From Maribacter aestuarii (GTDB lineage: Bacteria; Bacteroidota; Bacteroidia; Flavobacteriales; Flavobacteriaceae): a stretch of 64,000 nucleotides of DNA. The translations under genes were made by a program, and so were the position numbers. The notes beneath the pieces were generated by a model, which was given only the letters and a program-made list of their open reading frames with translations, had not been told where the DNA came from and searched no databases. The stretch covers positions 682,001-746,000 of the forward strand of contig NZ_CP107031.2 of NCBI RefSeq assembly GCF_027474845.2. Direction: 5' to 3'. Shown one piece after another: positions 18,097-27,567 of this stretch; position 1 is the first letter of the stretch; each line of letters begins with the position of its first letter.

Positions 18097-18819
18097 TTAC
18101 TCTCTTCTAATTTCGTTCAATAGAATTGATGTAGCAGTAGCGACATTAAGACTTTCAGCAGTTTTTGAACCATACTGCGGAATTGCAATGGTATGCTCAC
18201 AAAACTCTTTAATCCGCCCTGAAATGCCTTTTCCCTCATTTCCCATTATCAATACGCCCTTTTCGGGAAGTTTGGTTTGCGAAATGGATGTACCACTCAT
18301 AAACGAACCATATATTGGAAGTTGAACCGATTGAAGGAACTCCGCTAAATCCAGATAAACTATGTTGACCCTTGTTATGGAACCCATTGTGGCCTGAAGT
18401 ACTTTGGGATTATAGCAATCTACGGTATGTTCTGAGCAGACCAGATGTTGAATTCCGAACCAGTCACAAAGTCGGATAATCGTACCCATATTTCCCGGAT
18501 CTTGAACATCGTCCAGAACCAAAATCCAATCACTCGAAACTACCTTTTTTGGCTCTGGTATATGAAAAACTCCAAGAACGCCATTTGGGTTGGTTAGACT
18601 GCTCATTTGCGCTAGTTCCCTGGCCGAAATCAATGTCACCATATCAGTCAAAACATTCGATGCTATTGGTGTAGAAGCAAATATTTTATGAACCTTAAAA
18701 TCGGAATTCAAAACCTCCTCTACAGCTTTAATTCCCTCCACAATAAAAAGTCCATGTTGAGTTCGGTACTTTTTTTGATGTAAGCTTTTTATTAGTTTCA
18801 ATTCACTTTTAACAACCAT
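18097..18819 (-). CDS. TrmH/SpoU family RNA 2'-O-methyltransferase
   Basis: 240-residue SPOUT-class enzyme that methylates ribose 2'-OH in rRNA or tRNA. The N-terminal substrate-binding part reads SLHQKKYRTQHGLFIVEGIK. The C-terminal knotted SAM domain shows ILVLDDVQDPGNMGTIIRLC (motif 1), LIMGNEGKGIS (motif 2) and IPQYGSKTAESLNVATATSI (motif 3), all complete. It is transcribed divergently from the TamA-like gene, with 24 bases between the starts. The exact target nucleotide cannot be predicted. Confidence 0.9.
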   Translation of the reverse strand: MVVKSELKLIKSLHQKKYRTQHGLFIVEGIKAVEEVLNSDFKVHKIFASTPIASNVLTDMVTLISARELAQMSSLTNPNGVLGVFHIPEPKKVVSSDWILVLDDVQDPGNMGTIIRLCDWFGIQHLVCSEHTVDCYNPKVLQATMGSITRVNIVYLDLAEFLQSVQLPIYGSFMSGTSISQTKLPEKGVLIMGNEGKGISGRIKEFCEHTIAIPQYGSKTAESLNVATATSILLNEIRRE

Positions 18820-18843
18820 TCAAATAATGTATTTTTGATTTCT

Positions 18844-21432
18844 ATGAGGACGGTAGTGTGCCAAAAAAACAACATAGCTAAATTAAGCTTATTATCGCTA
18901 CTGGCAATAATTACCTTTTCCTGTAACTCCCTAAAAAAAGTGGCTGACGACGAGCTTTTGGTCGTTAAGAACGAAATTCTTGTAGATTCAATAAAAATTA
19001 ATAATGAGGAGTTAGAAAGTCTTATTTATCAAAAACCCAATACGGCTATTTTAGGCTATCCCCTTCGTTTAAATCTTTATAATCTTGCGAAGGAAAATCC
19101 AGATTCCCTGTATCAGGATTGGTTGTATCGCAAAGAAAATAGGAAAGAAAGACTGGACAAATTTCTTTCTCCAAAACAAGTAGAACGCCTGGGCGAATCC
19201 TTCTTGGTAAAGGGGCTGAGTGTTTGGCTTAAGGACATTGGGGAAGCCCCGGTCGTCTTGGATACCTCCAGAACTAGAAGAAGTTTAGAGCGTTTAAGCG
19301 CCTATTATGACAGCAAAGGATACTTTAACAACAGCACAACGTACAACATCGATTCAATGGGTCGAAAACAAAGGGCTAAAGTAAGCTATCAGATTTCCCT
19401 GGATAAGCCTTTCATTTTAGATTCCATAAGTAATGAAATTTCTTCCAAAGCTATCGACTCTCTATATTTCATCAATTCGAACAATTCCTTTATTAAAGAA
19501 GGAAAACAATTTAATCTAGATGATTTTAACAATGAAAGGGAACGACTAACGGAAATTTTTAGAAATAATGGAATTCGCAATTTTCAAGAGAGTTCCATCA
19601 CATTTGATATCATTAGGGACACCACCCGATTGTCCGATGATCAGAAAATGAATATTACCCTTAACATTGGGGATTTAAGAAAACGAGGAGAAAATCAAGT
19701 CACCACATCAGAATATAAAGTGGAACGTATCAACACAATTAATGTTTATACAGATTATCTCTCTACCAACACTACCGATTCAATTAGAACCGTTGACTAC
19801 GGGGATTATACCATCTACTATTCGGATAAATTTCAAATCAAGCCGAAAACCTTGGCCAACGCCATCTTTTTCAAAAAAGACAGTATTTACAGGGATATAG
19901 ATAAAATTAGAACTTCCAGACAATTGAACAGTCTAAATGTTTTTAAATATCCAAATATCATTTTTGATTCCGATAGTACCGGAACTCGAACCAATACCAA
20001 TATTTACCTAGCTCCAAAGCCGAAATACTCCTTAGGGACAGATTTTGAGATAAGTAGATCCAACTTAAGAAGGTTAGGAGTTGGAATTGGAGCCTCCTTA
20101 TTAATTCGAAATATTTTCAAAGGCGCTGAAAATCTAAGTTTATCCGCAGATGGCGCGTTCGGATTGTTGAGCAGTTCCTCTTTTCAAGAGGATTACTTTA
20201 CAGAACTTGGTGGGGAAATAACGCTGGACTTTCCCAGAATATGGTTTCCCTTTCTGAACACTTCCAAAATTATTCCAAATTATACCTTGCCGAAAACACG
20301 CATAGCTATCGGTACTAGTTTTCAGAACAATATTGGTCTGGACAAGCAGACATTCAATACGGTTCTTGGTTACAATTGGACCCCAAATGAATTTATAAGA
20401 AATACCATTGAACTATTAAATGTCCAATTCGTCAGAAATGTGAACAGCAATCGGTTTTTCAATGTATACAGGAATACCTATGAGCAGCTGGATGGAATAG
20501 CGGATACGTATCAGGATAATCCTCTAGTATCTGATTTTTTTGTTACCCCGGAAGGTGAGACCAATCCTGTCCTTATCATACCAGAAGGTACCAGAGGTTT
20601 CATAAATGCTGTTCAGGATAGGAGCCTGGCTACTTCATCTACAGATTTTACGGAAGTTTCAAGGATTGAGGAGCGTCGGGTAAGGCTAACTGAAAACAAC
20701 CTTATTTTCGCTAGTAACTATACGTTGAACAAGAATAATAGAAATGGAATTGCCGATAATAGTTTTTACCAATTCCGTTTTAAAGTAGAAAGCGCAGGAA
20801 ACCTACTTTCGGGACTATCGAATATCATTCCTTTTAACGAAGATGAGGATGGGGACCTCCTCGTTTTTGGAGTGCCCTTTTCTCAATACATTAAAACCGA
20901 ATTTGATTTTGTAAAGTACTGGGATTTATCTCGCTCCAATGTGCTGGCGGCGAGGTCTTTTTTTGGTATTGCTATCCCGTATGGCAATTCGGATAACATT
21001 CCCTTCGTACGAAGTTATTTTGCCGGGGGATCCAACGACAATAGGGCTTGGTTTCCCTATTCCCTTGGCCCAGGAAGTACTTCGGCAGTCAATGATTTTA
21101 ATGAGGCTAACCTAAAATTAGCTTTCAATTTGGAATATCGCTTTCCTGTAGTTGGTGATATCAACGGAGCTATTTTTGCTGACGCCGGTAACATTTGGAA
21201 TGTTTTTGACGACGTTGAAAATCCAGATGCCACCTTTAACGGAATCTCATCTCTAAAGGACATTGCGCTCGGTTCTGGATTTGGATTACGTTACGATTTT
21301 ACCTATTTCCTATTCCGGTTGGATTTAGGTTTCAAAACTTATAACCCGGCGGAAGTACCTTCTAAAAGATGGTTCAGGGATTATAATTTTGCCAATTCCG
21401 TATTGCAAATAGGTATCAACTATCCTTTTTAG
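18844..21432 (+). CDS. BamA/TamA family outer-membrane lipoprotein
   Basis: 862-residue Omp85-superfamily protein. The ATG at 18844 gives a lipoprotein signal ending in LLAIITFSCNSLKK, so Cys at about residue 27 would be acylated. POTRA-like periplasmic repeats (residues about 30-380) precede a C-terminal beta-barrel with the family signature SYFAGGSNDNRAWFPYSLGP and strands such as LKLAFNLEYRFPVVGDINGA; the last residues, NSVLQIGINYPF, form a typical barrel-closing strand ending in Phe. Lipoprotein Omp85 proteins of this kind are frequent in Bacteroidota and are probably TamA-like; BamA proper normally lacks the lipobox. The frame is intact. Confidence 0.87.
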   Translation: MRTVVCQKNNIAKLSLLSLLAIITFSCNSLKKVADDELLVVKNEILVDSIKINNEELESLIYQKPNTAILGYPLRLNLYNLAKENPDSLYQDWLYRKENRKERLDKFLSPKQVERLGESFLVKGLSVWLKDIGEAPVVLDTSRTRRSLERLSAYYDSKGYFNNSTTYNIDSMGRKQRAKVSYQISLDKPFILDSISNEISSKAIDSLYFINSNNSFIKEGKQFNLDDFNNERERLTEIFRNNGIRNFQESSITFDIIRDTTRLSDDQKMNITLNIGDLRKRGENQVTTSEYKVERINTINVYTDYLSTNTTDSIRTVDYGDYTIYYSDKFQIKPKTLANAIFFKKDSIYRDIDKIRTSRQLNSLNVFKYPNIIFDSDSTGTRTNTNIYLAPKPKYSLGTDFEISRSNLRRLGVGIGASLLIRNIFKGAENLSLSADGAFGLLSSSSFQEDYFTELGGEITLDFPRIWFPFLNTSKIIPNYTLPKTRIAIGTSFQNNIGLDKQTFNTVLGYNWTPNEFIRNTIELLNVQFVRNVNSNRFFNVYRNTYEQLDGIADTYQDNPLVSDFFVTPEGETNPVLIIPEGTRGFINAVQDRSLATSSTDFTEVSRIEERRVRLTENNLIFASNYTLNKNNRNGIADNSFYQFRFKVESAGNLLSGLSNIIPFNEDEDGDLLVFGVPFSQYIKTEFDFVKYWDLSRSNVLAARSFFGIAIPYGNSDNIPFVRSYFAGGSNDNRAWFPYSLGPGSTSAVNDFNEANLKLAFNLEYRFPVVGDINGAIFADAGNIWNVFDDVENPDATFNGISSLKDIALGSGFGLRYDFTYFLFRLDLGFKTYNPAEVPSKRWFRDYNFANSVLQIGINYPF

Positions 21433-21447
21433 ATCTAATTGTTTTAT

Positions 21448-21455
21448 TACTTTTG
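21448..21455 (+). promoter_or_regulatory. Bacteroidota-type promoter upstream of fbaA
   Basis: TACTTTTG fits TAnnTTTG and lies 40 bases before the fbaA ATG in a 62-base intergenic gap. No good upstream TTG at the expected distance was found, so this is a moderate call. Confidence 0.5.
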
Positions 21456-21494
21456 TTGCACATTTTTTGATTAACAAAATAGACCAGAAACAGT

Positions 21495-22562
21495 ATGGCC
21501 CACAATATAAAACCAGGCGTAGCCACAGGTGACGAAGTACAGGCAATCTTTAACTATGCAAAAGAAAAAGGGTTTGCCCTGCCCGCAGTCAACGTAATTG
21601 GATCTAATACCATTAACGGCGTACTGGAAACTGCAGCTACCCTCAAAGCTCCCGTAATAATTCAATTTTCTAACGGTGGAGCACAGTTCAACGCAGGTAA
21701 AGGACTTTCCAATGAAGGACAGAATGCCGCCATACATGGTGCCATCGCCGGAGCAAAACATGTTCACCAGTTAGCGGAAGCCTATGGTGCTACTGTAATT
21801 CTGCATACCGATCACTGTGCCAAGAAACTATTACCTTGGATAGATGGTCTACTGGATGCCAGCGAAAAACATTTTGCCGAGACCGGAAAATCATTGTTCA
21901 GTTCACATATGATCGACCTTTCTGAGGAACCCTTAGAGGAGAATATAGAAATCTGTAAAGGATATCTGGAGCGCATGAGCAAAATGAACATGACTTTGGA
22001 AATAGAATTGGGTATTACAGGAGGTGAAGAAGATGGGGTAGATAATTCAGATGTGGACGACTCCAAATTATATACACAACCCGAAGAGGTTGCCTATGCT
22101 TACGAAGAATTATCAAAAGTTAGCCCTAGGTTTACCATCGCGGCCGCCTTCGGAAATGTCCATGGAGTTTACAAGCCAGGTAACGTAAAATTGACGCCAA
22201 AAATATTAAAGAATTCTCAGGAATACATTTCTAAGAAATTTGGAGTTGAGCATAATCATATTGATTTTGTTTTTCATGGTGGATCTGGATCTTCTGTTGA
22301 GGAGATTAGAGAAGGGATCAGCTACGGCGTAATTAAAATGAATATAGATACCGATCTACAATACGCTTTTCTATCCGGAGTAAGGGACTATGTTCAGGAC
22401 AACAAGGAATATCTCCAGACCCAAATTGGTAACCCCAAAGGTTCCGATGAACCTAATAAGAAATTCTATGATCCTCGTGTTTGGTTACGCTCCGGCGAAA
22501 CTGCTTTCGTTGAAAGACTTAAGAAAGCATTCGAGGATTTGAACAATGTAAATACGTTATAA
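21495..22562 (+). CDS. fbaA: Class II fructose-bisphosphate aldolase
   Basis: Zinc-dependent aldolase interconverting fructose 1,6-bisphosphate with dihydroxyacetone phosphate and glyceraldehyde 3-phosphate in glycolysis/gluconeogenesis. 355 residues. Metal and active-site motifs are visible: [20 protein letters not shown] (catalytic Asp and zinc His), [17 protein letters not shown], the zinc His in [17 protein letters not shown], and the phosphate-binding loop [20 protein letters not shown] with [15 protein letters not shown]. The length and EDGVDNSD insertion match the FbaA (class IIA) branch. It is followed 34 bases later by accD. Confidence 0.95.
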   Translation: MAHNIKPGVATGDEVQAIFNYAKEKGFALPAVNVIGSNTINGVLETAATLKAPVIIQFSNGGAQFNAGKGLSNEGQNAAIHGAIAGAKHVHQLAEAYGATVILHTDHCAKKLLPWIDGLLDASEKHFAETGKSLFSSHMIDLSEEPLEENIEICKGYLERMSKMNMTLEIELGITGGEEDGVDNSDVDDSKLYTQPEEVAYAYEELSKVSPRFTIAAAFGNVHGVYKPGNVKLTPKILKNSQEYISKKFGVEHNHIDFVFHGGSGSSVEEIREGISYGVIKMNIDTDLQYAFLSGVRDYVQDNKEYLQTQIGNPKGSDEPNKKFYDPRVWLRSGETAFVERLKKAFEDLNNVNTL

Positions 22563-22596
22563 TTCCCTAAGGACACTAACTTTTAAAATGGAAAAC

Positions 22597-23457
22597 ATGA
22601 CGGCTTGGTTTAAAAGAAAGGAAAAAGGAATTCAAACTTCTACCGAGGAAAAAAAGGACACGCCAAAAGGACTTTGGTATAAATCCCCTACGGGAAAAAT
22701 TGTAGAGTCGGACGATCTAGCAAAGAACTTTTATGTAAGTCCGGAAGACGATTACCATGTCAGAATCGGCAGTAAGGAATACTTTGAAATTCTTTTTGAT
22801 GATAACAAGTTTACTGAGTTAGACGCTAAACTTACCTCGAAAGACCCTTTAAAGTTCGAGGACACTAAAAAGTATAGTGATCGTTTAAAAGCAGCTCAGA
22901 AAAAAACAGGCCTGAAAGACGCTGTTAGAACTGGTTATGGAAAATCTTTAGGCAAGGACATTGTTATCTGTTGTATGGATTTCACGTTTATAGGTGGATC
23001 TATGGGAAGTGTTGTAGGAGAAAAAATTGCACGTGGCATAAATCATGCCATTAAGAAGAAAGTACCCTTTGTAATGATTTCAAAATCCGGAGGTGCTAGG
23101 ATGATGGAAGCCGCGCTTTCGCTCATGCAGTTGGCCAAAACATCGGCTAAATTAGCACAATTATCGGAGGCTGGTTTACCCTATATTTCTTTATGTACCG
23201 ACCCAACTACGGGCGGCACTACCGCCTCCTACGCTATGTTGGGGGACATTAATATCTCGGAACCAGGTGCCTTAATTGGTTTTGCTGGACCAAGGGTGGT
23301 AAAAGAAGCCACCGGAAAAGAGCTCCCTGATGATTTCCAGACGGCGGAATTCTTATTGGAACATGGATTTTTGGACTTCATTTCGCATAGAAAGGATTTA
23401 AAAAAGAAAATTAATCTTTATATCGATTTAATCCAGAACAATGTAATTCGAAAATAA
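22597..23457 (+). CDS. accD: Acetyl-CoA carboxylase carboxyltransferase subunit beta, lacking the zinc-ribbon cysteines
   Basis: Beta subunit of the carboxyltransferase that makes malonyl-CoA for fatty acid synthesis. About 286 residues from the ATG at 22597; an ATG three codons upstream (22588) is possible. The crotonase-like core is complete: [60 protein letters not shown] and [19 protein letters not shown]. The N-terminal region that normally contains a four-Cys zinc ribbon reads [13 protein letters not shown] and [15 protein letters not shown] here, with Ser or other residues at the cysteine positions. This substitution appears to be usual in flavobacteria. Confidence 0.93.
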   Translation: MTAWFKRKEKGIQTSTEEKKDTPKGLWYKSPTGKIVESDDLAKNFYVSPEDDYHVRIGSKEYFEILFDDNKFTELDAKLTSKDPLKFEDTKKYSDRLKAAQKKTGLKDAVRTGYGKSLGKDIVICCMDFTFIGGSMGSVVGEKIARGINHAIKKKVPFVMISKSGGARMMEAALSLMQLAKTSAKLAQLSEAGLPYISLCTDPTTGGTTASYAMLGDINISEPGALIGFAGPRVVKEATGKELPDDFQTAEFLLEHGFLDFISHRKDLKKKINLYIDLIQNNVIRK

Positions 23458-23511
23458 ATCGGTTCCCATCAGTATTTTAGCAAAAAGACAGTTCGAAATA
23501 CTAAAAATGTC

Positions 23512-23519
23512 TATCTTTG
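23512..23519 (+). promoter_or_regulatory. Bacteroidota-type promoter upstream of rpsO
   Basis: TATCTTTG fits TAnnTTTG, 55 bases before the rpsO ATG; TTCG at 23492-23495 could be a weak upstream element. A leader of about 45 bases would remain between the start of transcription and the ribosomal protein gene. Confidence 0.6.
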
Positions 23520-23573
23520 CGCCCTGATTGAAAATCAATCGGATACATAAAAATCATTTAACATAATATTGGA

Positions 23574-23843
23574 ATGTATTTAACCAAAGAAGTAAAAGCC
23601 GATATCTTTAAGAAACACGGCGGAAAAGCAGAGAACACTGGTTCTACAGAAGGGCAAGTTGCGTTGTTCACACACAGAATTAACCATTTGACCGGACACC
23701 TGAAGAATAATCACAAAGATTACAATACAGAAAGGTCATTGGTGAAATTGGTAGGTAAAAGAAGAAGTCTTTTAGACTATCTAAAGAAAAAAGATATTGT
23801 CAAGTACAGAGAGCTGATAAAAGAGCTTGGTATTAGAAAATAG
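23574..23843 (+). CDS. rpsO: 30S ribosomal protein S15
   Basis: 89-residue small-subunit protein that binds helices 20-22 of 16S rRNA and takes part in an intersubunit bridge. Conserved blocks: NTGSTEGQVALFTHRINHLT, GHLKNNHKDYNTERSLVKLV, and GKRRSLLDYLKKKDIVKYRE, all normal. It precedes pnp, as in many bacteria, but a strong perfect terminator directly after rpsO and a 180-base gap indicate that pnp has its own transcription start or depends on readthrough. Confidence 0.97.
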   Translation: MYLTKEVKADIFKKHGGKAENTGSTEGQVALFTHRINHLTGHLKNNHKDYNTERSLVKLVGKRRSLLDYLKKKDIVKYRELIKELGIRK

Positions 23844-23845
23844 AT

Positions 23846-23875
23846 AAAAAGGGATGGCTAGCCATCCCTTTTTTT
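23846..23875. terminator. Strong perfect terminator between rpsO and pnp
   Basis: GGGATGGC and GCCATCCC form a perfect 8-bp stem with a two-base centre, flanked by five A and seven T, so it can work in both directions. It starts two bases after the rpsO stop codon. Confidence 0.93.
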
Positions 23876-24025
23876 AAAACCTTCAAGTCTAAGAAGCCAA
23901 AAAAGACGAATTGACACTGAACTGGTTTCAGCGTAAAAAAGCTACACATAGTTTTTCATTGGTCCAACAACACAACAACAACTCCGACCAAAAAAGTATG
24001 GTGGGGTGACCATTGTTTAACAAGT

Positions 24026-24041
24026 CCCGATAGGTATCGGG
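24026..24041. repeat. Short palindrome CCCGATAGGTATCGGG in the pnp leader
   Basis: A perfect 7-bp inverted repeat with a two-base centre, preceded by CAAGT and 15 bases before the pnp ATG. It has no T-tract and sits where a terminator makes no sense. It resembles the CAAG-headed hairpin inserted in the truncated tRNA copy at 41381-41399, so it is treated as a member of a dispersed small-hairpin family. It could still affect pnp translation. Confidence 0.6.
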
Positions 24042-24055
24042 TTTAAATCAATTTT

Positions 24056-26272
24056 ATGATTCCAAAAGTATTTAAAGAGGTCATAGACCTCGGTGACGGT
24101 AGGGAAATTTCTATCGAAACTGGAAAATTGGCAAAGCAGGCACATGGTTCTGTTGTTGTGCAATCCGGAAAATGTATGCTATTGTGTACAGTCGTTTCCA
24201 ATTACAAACAAAGTGACGTGGATTTTCTTCCGCTTACTGTAGATTACCGTGAGAAATTTGCAGCCGCAGGCCGTTATCCTGGTGGTTTCTTCAAAAGAGA
24301 AGCTAGACCAAGTGACGGTGAGGTATTGACCATGCGTTTGGTGGATCGTGTTTTACGTCCACTTTTTCCAAAAGACTATCATTCCGAGACTCAGGTAATG
24401 ATTCAACTCATGTCCCATGATGATGAAGTTATGCCAGATGCTATGGCCGGTTTGGCTGCATCTGCTGCTATTCAGTTATCGGATTTTCCTTTTGAATGTG
24501 CCATTTCAGAGGCTAGGGTTGGTCGTGTAAACGGCGAGTTCGTCATTAATCCAACAAGGGCGCAATTAGCAGAGTCGGATATCGATATGATGATTGGTGC
24601 TTCTGCAGATTCAGTAATGATGGTGGAAGGTGAGATGGATGAGATTTCTGAAGAAGAAATGACCGAAGCTATCAAATTTGCGCACGAGGCTATAAAGGTA
24701 CAATGCGCTGCTCAAGTAAAACTTGCAGAAGCTTTTGGCAAGAAAGAGGTTCGCGAGTACGAGGGTGAACGCGAAGATGAAGAATTGGCCAAGAAAATTC
24801 ATGATATGGCCTATGATAAGGTATACGCTATAGCGAAAGCTGGTTCTGCCAAGCATGAACGTAGCGCGGCCTTTAGCGAAATCAAAGAAGAAGTAAAAGC
24901 ATCTTTTTCCGAAGAAGAGCAAGAGGAGTATGGTGGTATGATTTCCAAATATTTTTACAAAGCTGAAAAAGCCGCCGTTCGTGACCTTACATTAAATGAA
25001 GGCTTACGATTGGATGGCCGTAAGACCGATGAAATTAGACCTATTTGGTGTGAGGTGGATTACCTTCCTTCCACACACGGTTCTGCAATTTTCACTCGTG
25101 GTGAAACTCAGGCACTGGCAACGGTAACCTTGGGAACATCAAGAGATTCTAACCAGATAGATATGCCTTCCTTTGAAGGTGAAGAGCGTTTCTACCTGCA
25201 CTATAACTTTCCTCCTTTTTCAACAGGAGAAGCAAGACCAATACGTGGAACATCTCGTAGAGAAGTTGGGCATGGTAACTTGGCACAACGTGCCTTAAAG
25301 GGAATGGTACCCGAAGATTGTCCGTATACGGTCCGTGTTGTTTCCGAGGTATTGGAATCAAACGGTTCCTCTTCAATGGCAACGGTCTGTTCCGGTACAA
25401 TGGCATTAATGGACGCTGGTGTACAATTGAAAAAACCTGTTTCCGGTATCGCCATGGGATTGATTACAGATTTAGATAGTGGTAAATATGCAGTTCTTTC
25501 AGATATTCTTGGTGATGAAGATCATCTTGGGGATATGGATTTTAAAGTAACTGGAACCGCAGACGGAATTACCGCTTGCCAAATGGATATTAAGGTAAAA
25601 GGTTTGTCCTATGAAATTTTGGTGAATGCTTTGAAACAAGCAAGAGACGGTCGTTTACATATTCTTACCAAATTAACGGACACGATTGCCACTCCAAATG
25701 AGGATGTTAAAGCACATGCTCCAAAAATGGTAACACGTACTATTCCTAATGAATTTATCGGTGCTTTAATCGGACCTGGTGGAAAAGTAATTCAAGAACT
25801 TCAAAAAGAAACAGGTACTACTATCGTTATTAACGAAGATCCTGTTACGGAAGAAGGTATTGTCGAAATTTTAGGAACGGACCAAAATGGAATCGATGCT
25901 GTACTGGCAAAAATTGATTCTTTGATGTTCAAACCTCAAATGAACGAAGCTTATAAAGTTAAGGTTATTAAGATGTTGGATTTTGGTGCGGTGGTAGAAT
26001 ATTTGGATGCTCCTGGCAATGAGACCTTACTACACGTTTCTGAATTGGCATGGGAACGTACAGAAAATGTTTCTGACGTGGTAAACATGGGAGACGAGTT
26101 TGAAGTGAAGTATTTAGGTACGGATCCAAGAACGCGTAAGGAAAAAGTTTCGCGCAAGGCTTTATTGCCAAAGCCTGAAGGTTTTAAGGAGAGGCCGCCA
26201 CGTAGCAACGATCGTAGAGATGATCGTCGCGGAAACGACCGTAACCGTGATCGCAAACCCAGAAGGGATTAA
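24056..26272 (+). CDS. pnp: Polyribonucleotide nucleotidyltransferase (PNPase)
   Basis: Phosphorolytic 3'-to-5' exoribonuclease central to mRNA decay. 738 residues. Two RNase PH domains: the first with [20 protein letters not shown], the second with [40 protein letters not shown] and [19 protein letters not shown], whose Asp residues bind the catalytic metal. These are followed by a KH domain ([20 protein letters not shown]) and an S1 domain ([19 protein letters not shown]). The C-terminus is a low-complexity Arg/Asp/Asn tail of about 25 residues with [14 protein letters not shown], often seen in Bacteroidota RNA-binding proteins. It is followed by its own terminator. Confidence 0.96.
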   Translation: MIPKVFKEVIDLGDGREISIETGKLAKQAHGSVVVQSGKCMLLCTVVSNYKQSDVDFLPLTVDYREKFAAAGRYPGGFFKREARPSDGEVLTMRLVDRVLRPLFPKDYHSETQVMIQLMSHDDEVMPDAMAGLAASAAIQLSDFPFECAISEARVGRVNGEFVINPTRAQLAESDIDMMIGASADSVMMVEGEMDEISEEEMTEAIKFAHEAIKVQCAAQVKLAEAFGKKEVREYEGEREDEELAKKIHDMAYDKVYAIAKAGSAKHERSAAFSEIKEEVKASFSEEEQEEYGGMISKYFYKAEKAAVRDLTLNEGLRLDGRKTDEIRPIWCEVDYLPSTHGSAIFTRGETQALATVTLGTSRDSNQIDMPSFEGEERFYLHYNFPPFSTGEARPIRGTSRREVGHGNLAQRALKGMVPEDCPYTVRVVSEVLESNGSSSMATVCSGTMALMDAGVQLKKPVSGIAMGLITDLDSGKYAVLSDILGDEDHLGDMDFKVTGTADGITACQMDIKVKGLSYEILVNALKQARDGRLHILTKLTDTIATPNEDVKAHAPKMVTRTIPNEFIGALIGPGGKVIQELQKETGTTIVINEDPVTEEGIVEILGTDQNGIDAVLAKIDSLMFKPQMNEAYKVKVIKMLDFGAVVEYLDAPGNETLLHVSELAWERTENVSDVVNMGDEFEVKYLGTDPRTRKEKVSRKALLPKPEGFKERPPRSNDRRDDRRGNDRNRDRKPRRD

Positions 26273-26291
26273 ATTAAAGACAATTAATATT

Positions 26292-26324
26292 AAAAAAGCC
26301 TCAACAACTAGTTGGGGCTTTTTT
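26292..26324 (+). terminator. Rho-independent terminator after pnp
   Basis: AAAAAAGCCTCAAC pairs with GTTGGGGCTTTTTT (one T-G pair) around a five-base loop, ending in six T. It starts 20 bases after the pnp stop. Confidence 0.9.
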
Positions 26325-26431
26325 GTACGCTACAACGGATAATGGAACTTTTTTAAGTCAATTTGTAACATTCCATACTTTTTTACGTATAAGTATATGC
26401 AGTCTATGCAAATTGAACTTAATTTACTTTA

Positions 26432-27295
26432 ATGAGACAGCTTAAGATTACAAAACAGGTCACCAATAGGGAGACCGCATCTTTGGACAAGTACTTGCAA
26501 GAAATTGGAAAAGTAGACTTGATTACCGCTGATGAGGAAGTAGAGTTGGCACAACGCATCAAGGCAGGCGACCAGATCGCTCTTGAAAAACTTACGAAGG
26601 CCAACCTCAGATTCGTGGTATCAGTTGCGAAGCAGTACCAAAACCAAGGGCTTACTTTACCGGATTTAATCAACGAGGGGAACCTTGGTCTGATTAAAGC
26701 TGCACAGCGTTTTGACGAGACGCGGGGATTTAAATTTATTTCCTACGCCGTATGGTGGATCCGTCAATCTATATTACAAGCATTGGCAGAACAATCCCGT
26801 ATTGTTCGATTGCCTTTGAACAAAATCGGTTCGATCAACAAAATCAACAAAACCTTCGCTTTCTTGGAGCAAGCGCATGAGCGTATGCCTTCCGCAGAAG
26901 AAATTGCCAAGGAACTGGATATGACGGTTGACGACGTAAAACAGTCCTTAAAAAATTCAGGTCGTCATGTATCCATGGACGCGCCTTTGATCGATGGTGA
27001 AGATTCCAACCTATACGATGTATTGCGTAGTGGAGAGTCTCCAAACCCTGATAAGGAATTGTTGCATGAATCTTTACGTACGGAGATTGAACGTGCTTTG
27101 GAAACCTTAACACCAAGAGAAGCGGACGTCATTCGCCTGTACTTTGGTCTTGCGGGGCAGCACTCAATGACTCTTGAAGAAATTGGTGAAACTTTTGACC
27201 TTACAAGGGAAAGAGTACGCCAGATTAAGGAAAAGGCAATCCGTAGATTAAAACATACATCAAGAAGTAAAATCTTGAAAACGTATTTGGGCTAA
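26432..27295 (+). CDS. rpoD: Primary RNA polymerase sigma-70 factor (Bacteroidota RpoD/SigA type)
   Basis: 287-residue housekeeping sigma factor. It lacks region 1.1, as in Bacteroidota, and begins [20 protein letters not shown]. Region 1.2 is [20 protein letters not shown]; region 2 contains [20 protein letters not shown] and [20 protein letters not shown] (-10 recognition and melting); region 3 contains [15 protein letters not shown]; region 4 contains [20 protein letters not shown], the -35-type helix-turn-helix. This is presumably the factor that reads the TAnnTTTG promoters proposed elsewhere in the window. Single gene with its own terminator. Confidence 0.95.
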   Translation: MRQLKITKQVTNRETASLDKYLQEIGKVDLITADEEVELAQRIKAGDQIALEKLTKANLRFVVSVAKQYQNQGLTLPDLINEGNLGLIKAAQRFDETRGFKFISYAVWWIRQSILQALAEQSRIVRLPLNKIGSINKINKTFAFLEQAHERMPSAEEIAKELDMTVDDVKQSLKNSGRHVSMDAPLIDGEDSNLYDVLRSGESPNPDKELLHESLRTEIERALETLTPREADVIRLYFGLAGQHSMTLEEIGETFDLTRERVRQIKEKAIRRLKHTSRSKILKTYLG

Positions 27296-27311
27296 TACCA
27301 TTCGTATTAGC
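27291..27311. repeat. Hairpin overlapping the rpoD stop codon
   Basis: GCTAATAC and GTATTAGC form a perfect 8-bp stem with a five-base loop; the TAA inside the left arm is the rpoD stop. No T-tract follows, and the true terminator lies 110 bases downstream. Related to the repeat at 9723-9736. Confidence 0.55.
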
Positions 27312-27420
27312 GTTATAAAAATTACACGTTAAATATTCCTTAAATTGGAAATTTGGCATATAAGTTGTAATTTTAACGGTAACAACAGTTTATCATGACT
27401 GTTCGTTTTTTGATTGATGA

Positions 27421-27450
27421 ATAAACTCCGGCTGATTACCGGAGTTTTTT
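27421..27450 (+). terminator. Terminator downstream of rpoD
   Basis: AAACTCCGG (27423-27431) and CCGGAGTTT (27439-27447) form a perfect 9-bp stem with a seven-base loop, followed by T residues. It lies 126 bases after the rpoD stop, leaving a long 3' untranslated region with no recognised element apart from the stop-codon hairpin. Confidence 0.9.
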
Positions 27451-27567
27451 CATTTATACCCATAGTCAAAAATTATCCGATGCCACTGTATTCCAATTGT
27501 ATGCTGGATGATTTGATAGAATATCCACAAATTACTTAACTTACATTTTGCCGCGTCACTCCACAGG

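Noticed and set aside
18830..18837. TATTTTTG as promoter of the TamA-like gene
   Set aside because: It fits the -7 consensus but ends six bases before the preferred ATG, leaving almost no room for a start site; the match may be chance in T-rich DNA.
24026..24041. Terminator in the pnp leader
   Set aside because: No T-run follows and it lies only 15 bases before the pnp start codon; better explained as a short palindromic repeat or leader hairpin.
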